The translations under genes were made by a program, and so were the position numbers. From Rhizobium leguminosarum (GTDB lineage: Bacteria; Pseudomonadota; Alphaproteobacteria; Rhizobiales; Rhizobiaceae), in the NCBI RefSeq assembly GCF_001652265.1, contig NZ_LWBS01000108.1:1-64000 (forward strand): 64,000 bases of DNA, read 5' to 3'. Below are positions 35,120 through 44,600 of this stretch, piece after piece. Position 1 is the first letter of the stretch. Each line of letters opens with the position of its first letter. Below the pieces are notes generated by a model. The model had not been told where the DNA came from. It made no database searches and was given only the letters and a program-made list of their open reading frames with translations.

Positions 35120-35192
35120 TGTGCCCTGCCCTTGTTCTTGGGAACAAACCGGCTGCAATCGAGGCGCAGCCGGTCAGATCGTCAGGCCTGGA

Positions 35193-36671
35193 CTAGAGTC
35201 CGCCGTCCATCAGGTCTTTCACCTTCTTGGCTGCGTCGTCCGCTGCTTGGTCGACGGTCATAGCTCCGGTCAGGGCATTCTGCAGCATGTCCGGGATGAT
35301 GATGTTCATGATCTCGGGGGACTGTGGCAGCGCAGGGAACGGGATACCGTATGGCAGCATCGAAGTCGTGACATCAAGGAACTTGATGTTGTCCAGACGT
35401 TCCTTCATCCATTTGGTCTTGAAGCCGTTAAGGTTTCCCGGGTTCGAGCCGGCATAGGCCATCTTCAGCGACCATTCAGGGCTCGTCCACATGCAGATGA
35501 TAGCCTTTGCGGCCGGCTCGTCTACCTTGCCGCCTTCGACATATTCGGGCTTCAGGATATGAATGTTGGAGCCGCCAAACACGACGGCACGCTTGCCGTC
35601 GGGGCCGGTCGGGATCAGACCGTAGCGCATGTTGTCGATGACGGTCTGCGCCTTATCCTTGTCGGTACCCGTCGCCTTCTTCTGCAGGTCGAGCATGACG
35701 TTGTAGTCGGACGGGTGCGAGATCATCATGCCGAGCTGGCCAGCGAGGAAGAGGGGCTGGTTATCTGCCTGCTGGTTGGTGAGTGCCGAAACCGGAACCG
35801 ACTTGTCGCGAACATACATATCGTACGAGGCTTGCAGCGCCGCCTTGCTCTGCGGGCTATTGAGCTCGACCTGCTTATAGGTCGGGCTCGCGGTGGCTTC
35901 GTCGAAGACGCCGCCGCCATAGGCCCACAGCTGCGGCATGAAGCGATACGGCGTATTGCCGGCATTCTTGCGAGCCACGAGGCCGTAACCGGCAATCCCG
36001 AGCTTGTCGTGGATCTGCTTGGAATCCTTGACGACGTCGTCCCAGGTTGCCGGAGCCTTGTCCGGATCGAGGCCTGCACGCTTGAAGATGTCGGCGTTCC
36101 AGATGAACGCCATCGTCTCGTTGTTGGTCGGAATGCCGTAGGTCACATCCTCCCAGGTCACGGCCTTCATTGCGCCGGGCCAGAAGTCCTCGGTCGAATA
36201 CCCTACATCCTCGGGTTTGAGCGGCTGCAAATAGCCCTTTGAGGCGAACTCGGTGCCGCCCAGGATTTGCAGGCGGACCGCCATGGGCGCTGCATTGCCA
36301 AGGAGCGCGGTCCGGAACTTGTCCAGCAGGTCGTTATAGGTGAGAGCTTGTTCCTCAAGCTGGATGTTTGGATAGGTTTTTCGGAAGGTCTCGAAGAACT
36401 CCTTGTAATACTGGCGCAAGAGATCGGGGTCGCCCTCGAAGACGCCCTGATACCAGAACGTCAGTCGCCCCTTGTAGTCGAGCGGGGTGACCTTGGCGCA
36501 ATCGGCCGCCGTGTCAAAATCCTGTGTGCCGGCAATGGAGCGCACATATTGCGGCGACCACTTGCTCAAGTCGACCGGCGCACCCAGCGCAGATGCGGAC
36601 ATCAACGATACCATCAAAGCAGTGGAGACAGCGCCGCGCAGGACGGCACCGCCGAGTGAAATCCTCGTCAT
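35193..36671 (-). CDS. ABC transporter substrate-binding protein for an acid sugar
   Basis: A 492-aa binding protein, longer than most family 1 members. A signal peptide of about 30 residues ends ASALGA and the mature part begins PVDLSKWSPQYVRSIAG. Recognisable body segments are YKGRLTFWYQGVFEGDPDLLRQYYKEF and NNETMAFIWNADIFKRAGL. The ATG at 36671 follows CTGGAGGATACCTT; upstream in-frame ATGs lack that. It is the first gene of the operon 36671-30197 (transporter, dehydratase, aldolase) and divergent from a GntR gene. Substrate is inferred as a sugar acid or an oligosaccharide containing one. Confidence 0.9.
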   Translation of the reverse strand: MTRISLGGAVLRGAVSTALMVSLMSASALGAPVDLSKWSPQYVRSIAGTQDFDTAADCAKVTPLDYKGRLTFWYQGVFEGDPDLLRQYYKEFFETFRKTYPNIQLEEQALTYNDLLDKFRTALLGNAAPMAVRLQILGGTEFASKGYLQPLKPEDVGYSTEDFWPGAMKAVTWEDVTYGIPTNNETMAFIWNADIFKRAGLDPDKAPATWDDVVKDSKQIHDKLGIAGYGLVARKNAGNTPYRFMPQLWAYGGGVFDEATASPTYKQVELNSPQSKAALQASYDMYVRDKSVPVSALTNQQADNQPLFLAGQLGMMISHPSDYNVMLDLQKKATGTDKDKAQTVIDNMRYGLIPTGPDGKRAVVFGGSNIHILKPEYVEGGKVDEPAAKAIICMWTSPEWSLKMAYAGSNPGNLNGFKTKWMKERLDNIKFLDVTTSMLPYGIPFPALPQSPEIMNIIIPDMLQNALTGAMTVDQAADDAAKKVKDLMDGGL

Positions 36672-36790
36672 AAGGTATCCTCCAGGTTCTCCCATGCCGC
36701 TCTGCTTCGAGGCGAGCGGTCTTTGCTCCCCGGCCGCGGGACTTTCCACAAATGTATCCCTTCGACCTAATCATACGTTTTCAGATTGAA

Positions 36791-36805
36791 GATTGTCTGT
36801 CAATC
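36791..36805. promoter_or_regulatory. Candidate GntR operator between divergent acid-sugar operons
   Basis: GATTG-TCTGT-CAATC is a perfect 5-bp inverted repeat in the 206-bp gap between the binding-protein gene (36671) and the GntR gene (36878). It differs from the 7-5-7 motif of the other GntR cluster, as expected for a separate regulator. It rests on position and symmetry only. Confidence 0.45.
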
Positions 36806-36877
36806 AAAGAAATCGTACATTGTTTACAGAAGCCTCGCGTGATATCCGAGCAATATGTGTATTGATTGGGGACCGTC

Positions 36878-37588
36878 TTGGCCGGAACAAGCGATTTTAA
36901 AGCAAAGCCACCCGAAGGGATCGACGCAATCGGGGCCTCCAGCGAGGGCGCCTCGCTTTATCAACTGATCAGGGATGACATCATCGAAGGGCGGCTCGCT
37001 GCCAATGAGCGGCTTGTGGTCACCGATCTCGCCCGGCGCCACGGCACCTCAACCAACCCCGTGCGCGAGGCTCTGCAACTGTTGCGCGGAGAAGGCTTTG
37101 TCACCCTCGTTCCCAACCGCGGAGCGCGCGTGCGGCCCATAGATCAGGATTTTGTTCGGGACATCTACGAGATAGGAGTCTTGATCGAGCCGGCACTGAC
37201 GCGATGGTTCGTGAATATGGCCACCGTCGAGGACATTGCTGAACTCGAACGCATCCAAGGCCTGATTGAAGACAACAACTTCGCCGACACGTTCAGGCAC
37301 AGCGAGCTGGACACCGCCTTTCACACCGTAATGTACCAAAAGCACTACAACCGCCATGCCGCCGAGCTTTGGTGGAAGCATCGCGAAGTGCTTCGAGCCG
37401 TGAGCCGGCGTTTCAACTTCACGCTCGCCCGGCGTGCCGCGATCCTTAGCGAGCATCGCGAGCTCATCGCGCATGTGAAAGCGGGAAATGCGAACGAGGC
37501 AGCTGAACTCATTGCACGCCATGTCGAGGGCTCCGGCCGGCACATCCTCGAACACATGCGCGCGCGCAACGCCGCTCGGGCAGGATAG
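36878..37588 (+). CDS. GntR-family regulator (FCD type) of the acid-sugar locus
   Basis: A 236-aa regulator. The winged helix at about 25-90 includes ARRHGTSTNPVREALQLLRGEGFV, and the FCD domain includes FRHSELDTAFHTVMY and HREVLRAVSRRF. The start is probably the TTG at 36878, since GGGGACCG lies just upstream; another TTG 12 bases earlier is possible, and no ATG fits. It is divergent from the transporter operon at 30197-36671 and followed after 53 bp by three enolase-superfamily genes. It most likely controls both arms in response to a sugar acid. Non-ATG initiation suggests a low protein level. Confidence 0.87.
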   Translation: MAGTSDFKAKPPEGIDAIGASSEGASLYQLIRDDIIEGRLAANERLVVTDLARRHGTSTNPVREALQLLRGEGFVTLVPNRGARVRPIDQDFVRDIYEIGVLIEPALTRWFVNMATVEDIAELERIQGLIEDNNFADTFRHSELDTAFHTVMYQKHYNRHAAELWWKHREVLRAVSRRFNFTLARRAAILSEHRELIAHVKAGNANEAAELIARHVEGSGRHILEHMRARNAARAG

Positions 37589-37641
37589 AATACATAGCCT
37601 GGAATATCGTTATCCCGACCATTTCAATAAAGGCAGTTGAG

Positions 37642-38808
37642 ATGAAAATCACCAGCGTTCGGCCGTGGCTAATCAGATCCGATGCTTCTTATTGGGGAGA
37701 GTTTCTGTTCGTCGAAGTGACGACCGACGACGGGGTGAGCGGCTGGGGAGAGATCACCACCACGACGAGGCTCGCCAATCGCGCCCTCTGCACGATCCTG
37801 CGGCAGATCGGTGCCGCTTTGACAGGCGAGGACCCGGCGCGCATCGAGTATCTGTGGCACAAGATATTCCGCAGCTTCACCTACATGGGCAGTCGCGGCG
37901 CCGCAGTCGAATGTGTAAGCGCCATCGACATAGCCCTTTGGGACATTCGAGGCAAAGTTCTTGGTCAGCCGATTTACGAGCTGTTGGGCGGACCGGTCCG
38001 CGATGAAATTGCGCTCTACACCCATCCCAATCAAGCCAAATTTACCAGCAAGGAGGCTGTGGTCCGCGAAATTCGAGACATCGTCGAGTCCGGCCACACT
38101 GCGCTCAAGTTCGATCCTTTCCCATACCAAGGCCGCACCGGCGATGGACAGCCGCGCGAACAGCGGGACGGCTACCTCGATGGCAGCATGACCCGCAAGG
38201 ATGAGCGCGAAGCCGCCGAACTCACGGCTCTGATCCGCGAAACGGCGGGCTCTGATGTCGACATCCTCATCGATGCGCATGGCCGGTTCGACGTTCCCAC
38301 CGCCATTCGCCTTTGCCGGAGCCTCGAGGAAGCCGGTCAGATCGACTGGTTCGAGGAGCCTTGTCCACCGGAGAGCCTCAACGCTCTCAGGCAAGTGCGC
38401 GAAAAGGTCAGCGCCGCTATCTCATGGGGCGAGCGCGGCCACACGAAGTGGGATTTCGTGCCGGTGCTCGAAAACAGGCTCGCCGACTACATCATGCCGG
38501 ATGTCACCTGGACCGGCGGCATCACCGAACTCAAGAAGATTTCTGCCCTATGCGAAGCCTACTACATCCCGGTCTCGCCACATGACGCCGCTGGACCGAT
38601 CAACGTGGTTGCGGGAGCGCAGGTGATGATGACCGTTCCTAATTTCTACAAACTTGAAACGTCAGAGTGGAACCTGGGCAAATACGATCACCTCATCGAC
38701 AGACCACTCGATGTTTCGAACGGCAGCCTCAAGCTTACGCCCAAGCCTGGTCTCGGCGTTGAAATGAACCGCGACTACCTTCAAAGCCACGAGATAGATC
38801 TGGACTAG
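37642..38808 (+). CDS. Enolase-superfamily sugar-acid dehydratase 1 of 3
   Basis: A 388-aa protein similar to galactonate-type dehydratases. The capping domain ends near 115 (AIDIALWDIRGKVLGQPIYELLGG). Mg ligands are Asp in ILIDAHGRFDV, Glu in WFEEPCPPE and Glu in WGERGHTKWDF. The base region is TALKFDPFPYQG (Lys-x-Asp) and a later-strand His lies in VSPHDAAGPI. GGCAGTTGAG precedes the ATG. It is the first of three tandem enolase-superfamily genes behind the GntR regulator. It probably removes water from an acid sugar; specificity cannot be assigned. Confidence 0.87.
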   Translation: MKITSVRPWLIRSDASYWGEFLFVEVTTDDGVSGWGEITTTTRLANRALCTILRQIGAALTGEDPARIEYLWHKIFRSFTYMGSRGAAVECVSAIDIALWDIRGKVLGQPIYELLGGPVRDEIALYTHPNQAKFTSKEAVVREIRDIVESGHTALKFDPFPYQGRTGDGQPREQRDGYLDGSMTRKDEREAAELTALIRETAGSDVDILIDAHGRFDVPTAIRLCRSLEEAGQIDWFEEPCPPESLNALRQVREKVSAAISWGERGHTKWDFVPVLENRLADYIMPDVTWTGGITELKKISALCEAYYIPVSPHDAAGPINVVAGAQVMMTVPNFYKLETSEWNLGKYDHLIDRPLDVSNGSLKLTPKPGLGVEMNRDYLQSHEIDLD

Positions 38809-38877
38809 CCAGCAACGCTCTACGCGGCCGCAGCCGTACGCGGCGACGAGCCCCGCCGACCAGAACGAGGATAAATC

Positions 38878-40239
38878 ATGCCAGAGGCAGATGGAGCCGA
38901 CGAGGCGCTCAATCGGGTGAATACGCATTCCAAGCCGTCCGACCTTCGCATCACCGACATGCGGGTAGCTGAAATTGTCGGCGCGCCGTTCACCTCGGTG
39001 CTGCTCAAGATTTACACCAACCAGGGCATCGTCGGGCTTGGCGAGGTGCGCGACGGTGCCAGTGCCACCTACGCGCTGATGCTGAAGAGCCGGTTGCTTG
39101 GCGAGAATCCTTGCGACATCGACCGCTTGTTTCGCCGGATCAAGCAGTTCGGCGGGCACGGCCGGCAAGGCGGCGGCGTATCGGCGGTTGAAATCGCGTT
39201 GTGGGATCTTGCCGGCAAGGCCTATGGGGTGCCTATCTACCAGATGCTCGGCGGCCGGTTTCGGGAGAAAGTGCGCGTCTACTGCGATACCGACGCCACC
39301 GTGCCGAGCGGTACCGAGACCGGCAGGCGCCTCAAGCAGCGCATGGAGCTCGGATTCACCTTCCTCAAGATGGATTTGGGATTGATGCAGATCGCGGATG
39401 TGCCCGGTGCGGTCGTGTTTCCTGCCGGCTCACTAGAAGGATACCGAAACGGTCCCATTCGCGGGCCGCTGAAGACTATTGAAGAGCGGCGTGCCCGCAA
39501 CGCTGCGTACGATCTGCATAACGTCCCGCACCCGTTTACCGGCCTCCACTTTTCCGACAAGGGCCTCGACTTCCTTGAGCAATACATTGCCGAGGTTCGT
39601 GACGTCGTCGGCATGGATATTCCGCTCGCCATCGACCACATCGGCCACATCTCGGTGCAGAACGGCATTCGTCTTGCCAGGCGAATTGAAAAATACGTGC
39701 CAGCCTGGCTCGAGGATGTGATCCCATGGCAATATACCGAGCAGTACCGACAACTGCAGGACTCAACCACTGTGCCGATCTGCACTGGCGAGGACATTTA
39801 CCTCAAGGAGGGCTTCGAGCCTCTGCTCAAGAGCGGCGGTATCTCCGTTATCCATCCGGACCTGCTCACCAGTGGGGGCATCCTCGAGACCAAGAAGATC
39901 GGCGACATGGCGCAGGACGATGGTGTCGCCATGGCTATCCACATGGCAGAAAGTCCAATCGCCGCAATGGCCGCCGCACACGTGGCGACGGCGACTGAAA
40001 ATTTCATGGCGCTCGAATACCATTCCGCCGATGTCGACTGGTGGGACGATATCGTCACCGGCCTTCCCAAGCCGCTGGTGAAGGACGGGTTTATCACTGT
40101 TCCGGATAAGCCGGGCCTGGGAATTGACGACGTCGTCGACGAGATGATCTCGCAACATCTGCAGCCGGGCGTCACCGGCATCTGGCAGCCCACGGATCAC
40201 TGGGACGACGAATATTCCTGGGATCGCACCTGGAGCTGA
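38878..40239 (+). CDS. Enolase-superfamily protein 2 of 3, divergent type
   Basis: A 453-aa protein, about 60 residues longer than its neighbours. It has an extra N-terminal stretch (to about residue 22), an insertion around 170-210 ([19 protein letters not shown]) and a long C-terminal tail. Mg ligands are Asp in [11 protein letters not shown], Glu in AWLEDVIPW and Glu in [11 protein letters not shown]. The second-strand base region is FLKMDLGL, and the seventh-strand His is in [15 protein letters not shown] rather than the usual PH motif. GAGGATAAATC precedes the ATG. The altered C-terminal strand suggests a different substrate or reaction from its neighbours. It belongs to the superfamily but not to a subgroup I can name. 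Confidence 0.83.
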   Translation: MPEADGADEALNRVNTHSKPSDLRITDMRVAEIVGAPFTSVLLKIYTNQGIVGLGEVRDGASATYALMLKSRLLGENPCDIDRLFRRIKQFGGHGRQGGGVSAVEIALWDLAGKAYGVPIYQMLGGRFREKVRVYCDTDATVPSGTETGRRLKQRMELGFTFLKMDLGLMQIADVPGAVVFPAGSLEGYRNGPIRGPLKTIEERRARNAAYDLHNVPHPFTGLHFSDKGLDFLEQYIAEVRDVVGMDIPLAIDHIGHISVQNGIRLARRIEKYVPAWLEDVIPWQYTEQYRQLQDSTTVPICTGEDIYLKEGFEPLLKSGGISVIHPDLLTSGGILETKKIGDMAQDDGVAMAIHMAESPIAAMAAAHVATATENFMALEYHSADVDWWDDIVTGLPKPLVKDGFITVPDKPGLGIDDVVDEMISQHLQPGVTGIWQPTDHWDDEYSWDRTWS

Positions 40240-40256
40240 GGCGAAAAGGAACGAAG

Positions 40257-41456
40257 ATGAAGATCACCGATCTCCGCTGCGCCGTTATCGGCAAACACCC
40301 GATCGTCCGCATCGTCACGGACGAGGGCCTCTATGGGTTGGGCGAAGTCGAGTTCACCAAGTCCTACCTCAAGCCCTTTGTGCTGCATTTCCGTGAAGCG
40401 CTGATCGGCGAGGACCCGACCGACGTCGAGAGAGTGATGCTGAAGATCCGCCAACGCGGCTCTTTCAAGCCGTACGGCGCGGCGGTAAGCGCGATCGAGC
40501 ATGCGCTGTGGGATATTGCCGGCAAGGCGGCGGGCGTGCCCGCCTATAAACTGCTCGGCGGCAAGGTGCGGGACAAGGTGCGCGTCTACAACGGCTCGAT
40601 CCGCCTGAAACGCACGGGGGACCGGCCGGAGGATTACGCCGCTGACGTCAAATGGATGATGGAGCAGCCGCAGAACTTCTTCATGGTCAAGCAGGGAATC
40701 TCGTTCCACTCCAACATGAAGGACACCGTCGAGGGCTTCCACTATGGCGTGACGCAGAAGAAGGCCGGCTATCACGGTGCCATGGATCAGGGCGTGATCA
40801 GCGAGCGCGGCTTCAATCACATGCTCGACTGCGTGATCGCGATGAAGGAAGTGCTGGGCGACAAAGTCAGCCTGGCGCTCGACTGCGGTCCGGGCTGGAT
40901 GCTGCCCGATGCGATCAAGTTCGCTCGCGCGGTCGAGAAGTACAATTTGATGTGGCTCGAGGACATGCTGACTGGCGACTATGTGCCGTGGGTCAATCCG
41001 CAGGCCTATCGGGAACTGACAATCTCCACCTCGACGCCGATCCACACTGGTGAGCAAATCTACCTGCGGCACAATTTCAAGGAACTGATCGAGACGCAGG
41101 CGGTACGCGTCATCGGCCCCGATCCAGCCGATATTGGCGGTATTGCCGAGCTCAAATGGGTCGCCGAGCACGCCTACATGCACTCGATCCTGATGGCACC
41201 GCACGGCACAGCTAACGGCCTGCTGGGGCTCGGCGCATTGATCAATGTCTGCGCCACGTTGCCGGCAAATTACATCGCCTTCGAATATCCGAGCGCCACC
41301 GATCCCTGGTGGGAGGATCTGGTCGTCGGCTTGCCACCGCAGATCGTGAAGGACAGCATGGTGGACCTACTGGAAGCGCCGGGGCTCGGCCTCGATATCG
41401 ACGCCGAAGCGGCCAGGAGATATCTCACGGAAGGGGATGCGGGCTTCTTCGACTGA
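40257..41456 (+). CDS. Enolase-superfamily protein 3 of 3
   Basis: A 399-aa protein with complete Mg ligands: Asp in LALDCGPGWML, Glu in MWLEDMLTG and Glu in HTGEQIYLRHN. The seventh-strand His is in LMAPHGTANG. The second-strand segment is FFMVKQGISFHS, with one Lys and a His nearby. The GEQIYLRHNFKELI and WWEDLVVGLP segments resemble the second gene, so genes 2 and 3 are closer to each other than to gene 1. The start follows AAAAGGAACGAAG, 17 nt after gene 2. It ends the plus-strand unit begun at 36878. Function is probably acid-sugar dehydration or epimerisation. Confidence 0.85.
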   Translation: MKITDLRCAVIGKHPIVRIVTDEGLYGLGEVEFTKSYLKPFVLHFREALIGEDPTDVERVMLKIRQRGSFKPYGAAVSAIEHALWDIAGKAAGVPAYKLLGGKVRDKVRVYNGSIRLKRTGDRPEDYAADVKWMMEQPQNFFMVKQGISFHSNMKDTVEGFHYGVTQKKAGYHGAMDQGVISERGFNHMLDCVIAMKEVLGDKVSLALDCGPGWMLPDAIKFARAVEKYNLMWLEDMLTGDYVPWVNPQAYRELTISTSTPIHTGEQIYLRHNFKELIETQAVRVIGPDPADIGGIAELKWVAEHAYMHSILMAPHGTANGLLGLGALINVCATLPANYIAFEYPSATDPWWEDLVVGLPPQIVKDSMVDLLEAPGLGLDIDAEAARRYLTEGDAGFFD

Positions 41457-41468
41457 ACCTCCCTCCAC

Positions 41469-41522
41469 TGCATGACGTGAATCGTCTACCCAAATTACTG
41501 GAATGACGCTTCGGGTCATGCA
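41469..41522. repeat. Inverted repeat between convergent genes
   Basis: TGCATGAC (41469-41476) and GTCATGCA (41515-41522) are perfect 8-bp complements separated by 38 bases, in the gap between the third enolase gene and the end of putA. A role in transcript ending is possible; no T-run was seen. Confidence 0.35.
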
Positions 41523-41609
41523 GCGCTCAGAGGCCCTCTTTCCCGTTTTGAGTTTGATCGGCGATGAATGCCGACGATGACCATATTTTCAGCGCCCTCG
41601 CCTTGTTAC

Positions 41610-44600
41610 TCAGCCGATGGCCATCAGGCTTGCATTGCCGCCGGCAGCTGCGGTGTTGATCGACGTCGACACCTCCTCCAGCAGCCAATTCAGGCAATAG
41701 GATTCGGGATCGCTCGTCAATTCCTCGGTCGTCGCGGCCTGGACCAGCAGAAGCGGACCGGGCAGGTGAGCGATCTTCTGATTGACGGCCAGAACCCTGT
41801 CGCGATCCCCTTCGACGAGCGCGCCGGAGAACGGCCCGTCCTTTTCCCAATCCGATGTCCAGGAAATCCGGCCGGCGACAGCCGCCGGAAGATCCGCCAG
41901 GACTGACTTCGATAGGGAACCGGCGTCCACGACGATGTGATTGCCGGTCGACAGGGCTGCGGCGATCTGTTGGTGAAGCCCACCTTCCGTCTGCGGCACG
42001 ACGAGAATACGGCCGCGGGGATGAAGCGCGTAGAGATTGAGCTCCCCGACCGGACCGGTGAGTTCGCGTTCGAGCCCGAGCGCCGAGCGGCTCGCATATC
42101 CACGCGCCGCTTCCCCCTCGCCCGACAGGCCCTTCTTATCGAGCCAGACGATGTAGTCACGAAGGGCGAGGTCCGTATGAACGGAGTCCTGCTGCGGCGG
42201 CACGGGCGCACGTTGCACCAGCCTGCCGATATAGAGCGGACCGCCGGCCTTCGGACCCGTTCCCGACAGGCCGCGGCCGCCGAACGGCTGCACGCCGACG
42301 ACGGCGCCGATGATGTTCCGGTTGACATAGAGGTTTCCAGCCTTGATGCGGCTGGTCACATGGGCGATCGTCTCATCAAGCCGGGTGTGGAGCCCGAATG
42401 TCAGACCATAACCCGATGCGTTGATGTCGTCGATCAGACGGTCGAGCCCGTTTCGCTTGAAGCGGACGACATGCAGAACCGGGCCGAAGACCTCCCTCGT
42501 CAGGTCCGAGAGGGACTTGATTTCGATGATGGTCGGCGGAACGAAGGTCCCCGCCGCAGCACTTTCGGGCAGCGGCAGCTGATCCACCTTGCGACCTAAG
42601 CTTCTCATATGCTCGATATGCTGGTCGATCTCCGTCTTTGCGCTGTCGTTGATGACTGGGCCGACATCGATGCTCAGCCGATCGGTACGGCCGATCGTCA
42701 GCTCGCGGAAGGCGCCCTTCAGCATATTCAGGGTCCTGTCGGCGACATCGTCCTGAAGGCAGAGAACCCTGAGCGCCGAGCAGCGCTGACCGGCGCTGTC
42801 GAAGGCAGAGGCAATGACATCGGCCACCACCTGCTCGGCCAATGCCGAGGAGTCGACGATCATGCCGTTCTGGCCGCCGGTTTCGGCAATCAGCGGAATC
42901 GGCTTGCCGGTCGCCGACAGCCGTTCCGCCAGCTGCGCCTGGATCATGCGGGCTACTTCGGTCGACCCGGTAAACATGACGCCTGCCGTCTCCTGAGCCC
43001 CGACCATGCCGGCGCCGAGGCGGCCGCTGCCGGGCACGAACTGCAAGGCACCGACCGGCACACCCGCCTCGTGAAGGATCTTCACACTCTCTGAAGCGAT
43101 GATCGGCGTGACGCCGGCCGGTTTCGCAAGCACGGGATTGCCGGCCACCAAGGCTGCGGCGACCTGTCCGGTGAAAATCGCCAGCGGGAAATTCCACGGG
43201 CTGATGCAGACGACCGGGCCGAGGGGCGCATGCGAGCGCCCGAGCGTCTTGCGCGCCTGTTCGGCGTAGTATCGCAGGAAGTCGATGGCCTCGCGCACTT
43301 CGCCGACGGCATTGGCCGCGGATTTGCCGGCCTCGCGCATGACGATGCCCATCAGCACCTTGATGCGGGCCTGCATGATGTCCGCCGCCCGCTCCAGGCA
43401 GGCGGCACGCTCGGCCGGCGGCACGGCGGCCCATTGCGGCGCGTGCTGTGCAGCCATCCGGACGATGCGCGCTGCCTCCTCGACCTTCACTTCGGTCACC
43501 GTGCCGACGACATCCCGGTGATCGGCGGGATTGAGAACATCGCGCGTCACCCCATCCGTAGAGCCGTCGGCAAGGATGGGAAGTGCGTGCCACGGGGCAG
43601 CAGCCGTAGAAGTCAGCGCCTCAGCCAAATCCAGAAGGGTGGCCTCGTTCGAGAGATCGAGACCATCGGAATTGGCCCGGGCGTTGCCGTAGAGAGCCTT
43701 CGGCGAGGCGATCTGCACATGGGGCGCGCCAATGACAGGCATGGCCGCGACGATTTCGGCGGGATCCGCGATCAGCGCCTCGACCGAGACATTCGGATCG
43801 GAGATGCGGTGCACGAAGGAAGAATTGGCGCCATTTTCCAGAAGGCGTCGAACCAGATAGGCGAGCAGCGTCTCATGTGTTCCCACAGGCGCATAGATGC
43901 GGCAGGGCCGGTCGAGTTTTTCCTTGCCGACAACCTCGTCGTAGAGCGGTTCGCCCATGCCATGCAGGCATTGGAACTCGTATTTGCCGACGGTGAAATC
44001 AGGACCCGCCAGACGATAGATCGTGGCGAGCGTCTGCGCATTATGGGTAGCAAATTGCGGGAAGACCGCATCCGGAGCATCGAGCAGCTTGCGCGCGCAG
44101 GCGATGTAGGCGACGTCGGTATAGATCTTGCGGGTATAGACCGGATAATCCTCGAGACCATCCAGCTGGGCGCGCTTGATCTCGGCATCCCAGTAGGCGC
44201 CCTTGACGAGGCGAACCATGATCCGGCGCCCGGAGCGGCGTGCGAGATCGATGATGTAGTCGAGGACGAAGGGGCAGCGCTTGCCATAGGCCTGCACGAC
44301 GAAGCCTAGCCCGTTCCATCCGGCGAGATCGGCGGCAAAGCAAAGCTCCTCGAGGAGATCGAGCGAAAGCTCCAGCCGATCGGACTCCTCGGCGTCGATA
44401 TTGAGGCCAATATCATAGGTCTTGGCGACAACGGCAAGCGCCTTGACCTTCGGCAGCAGCTCACCCATCACCCGGCCGGCCTGCGACCTCACGTAGCGGG
44501 GATGCAGGGCCGAAAGCTTGATCGAAATGCCCGGGCCATCATAGATGCCGCGCCCGTCCGACGCCTTGCCGATGGCATGGATCGCCTTTTCGTAATCCCG

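Noticed and set aside
43230..44309. Plus-strand open frame of 359 codons
   Set aside because: It runs antisense through putA, which is certain from its domains. Composition is that of a shadow frame.
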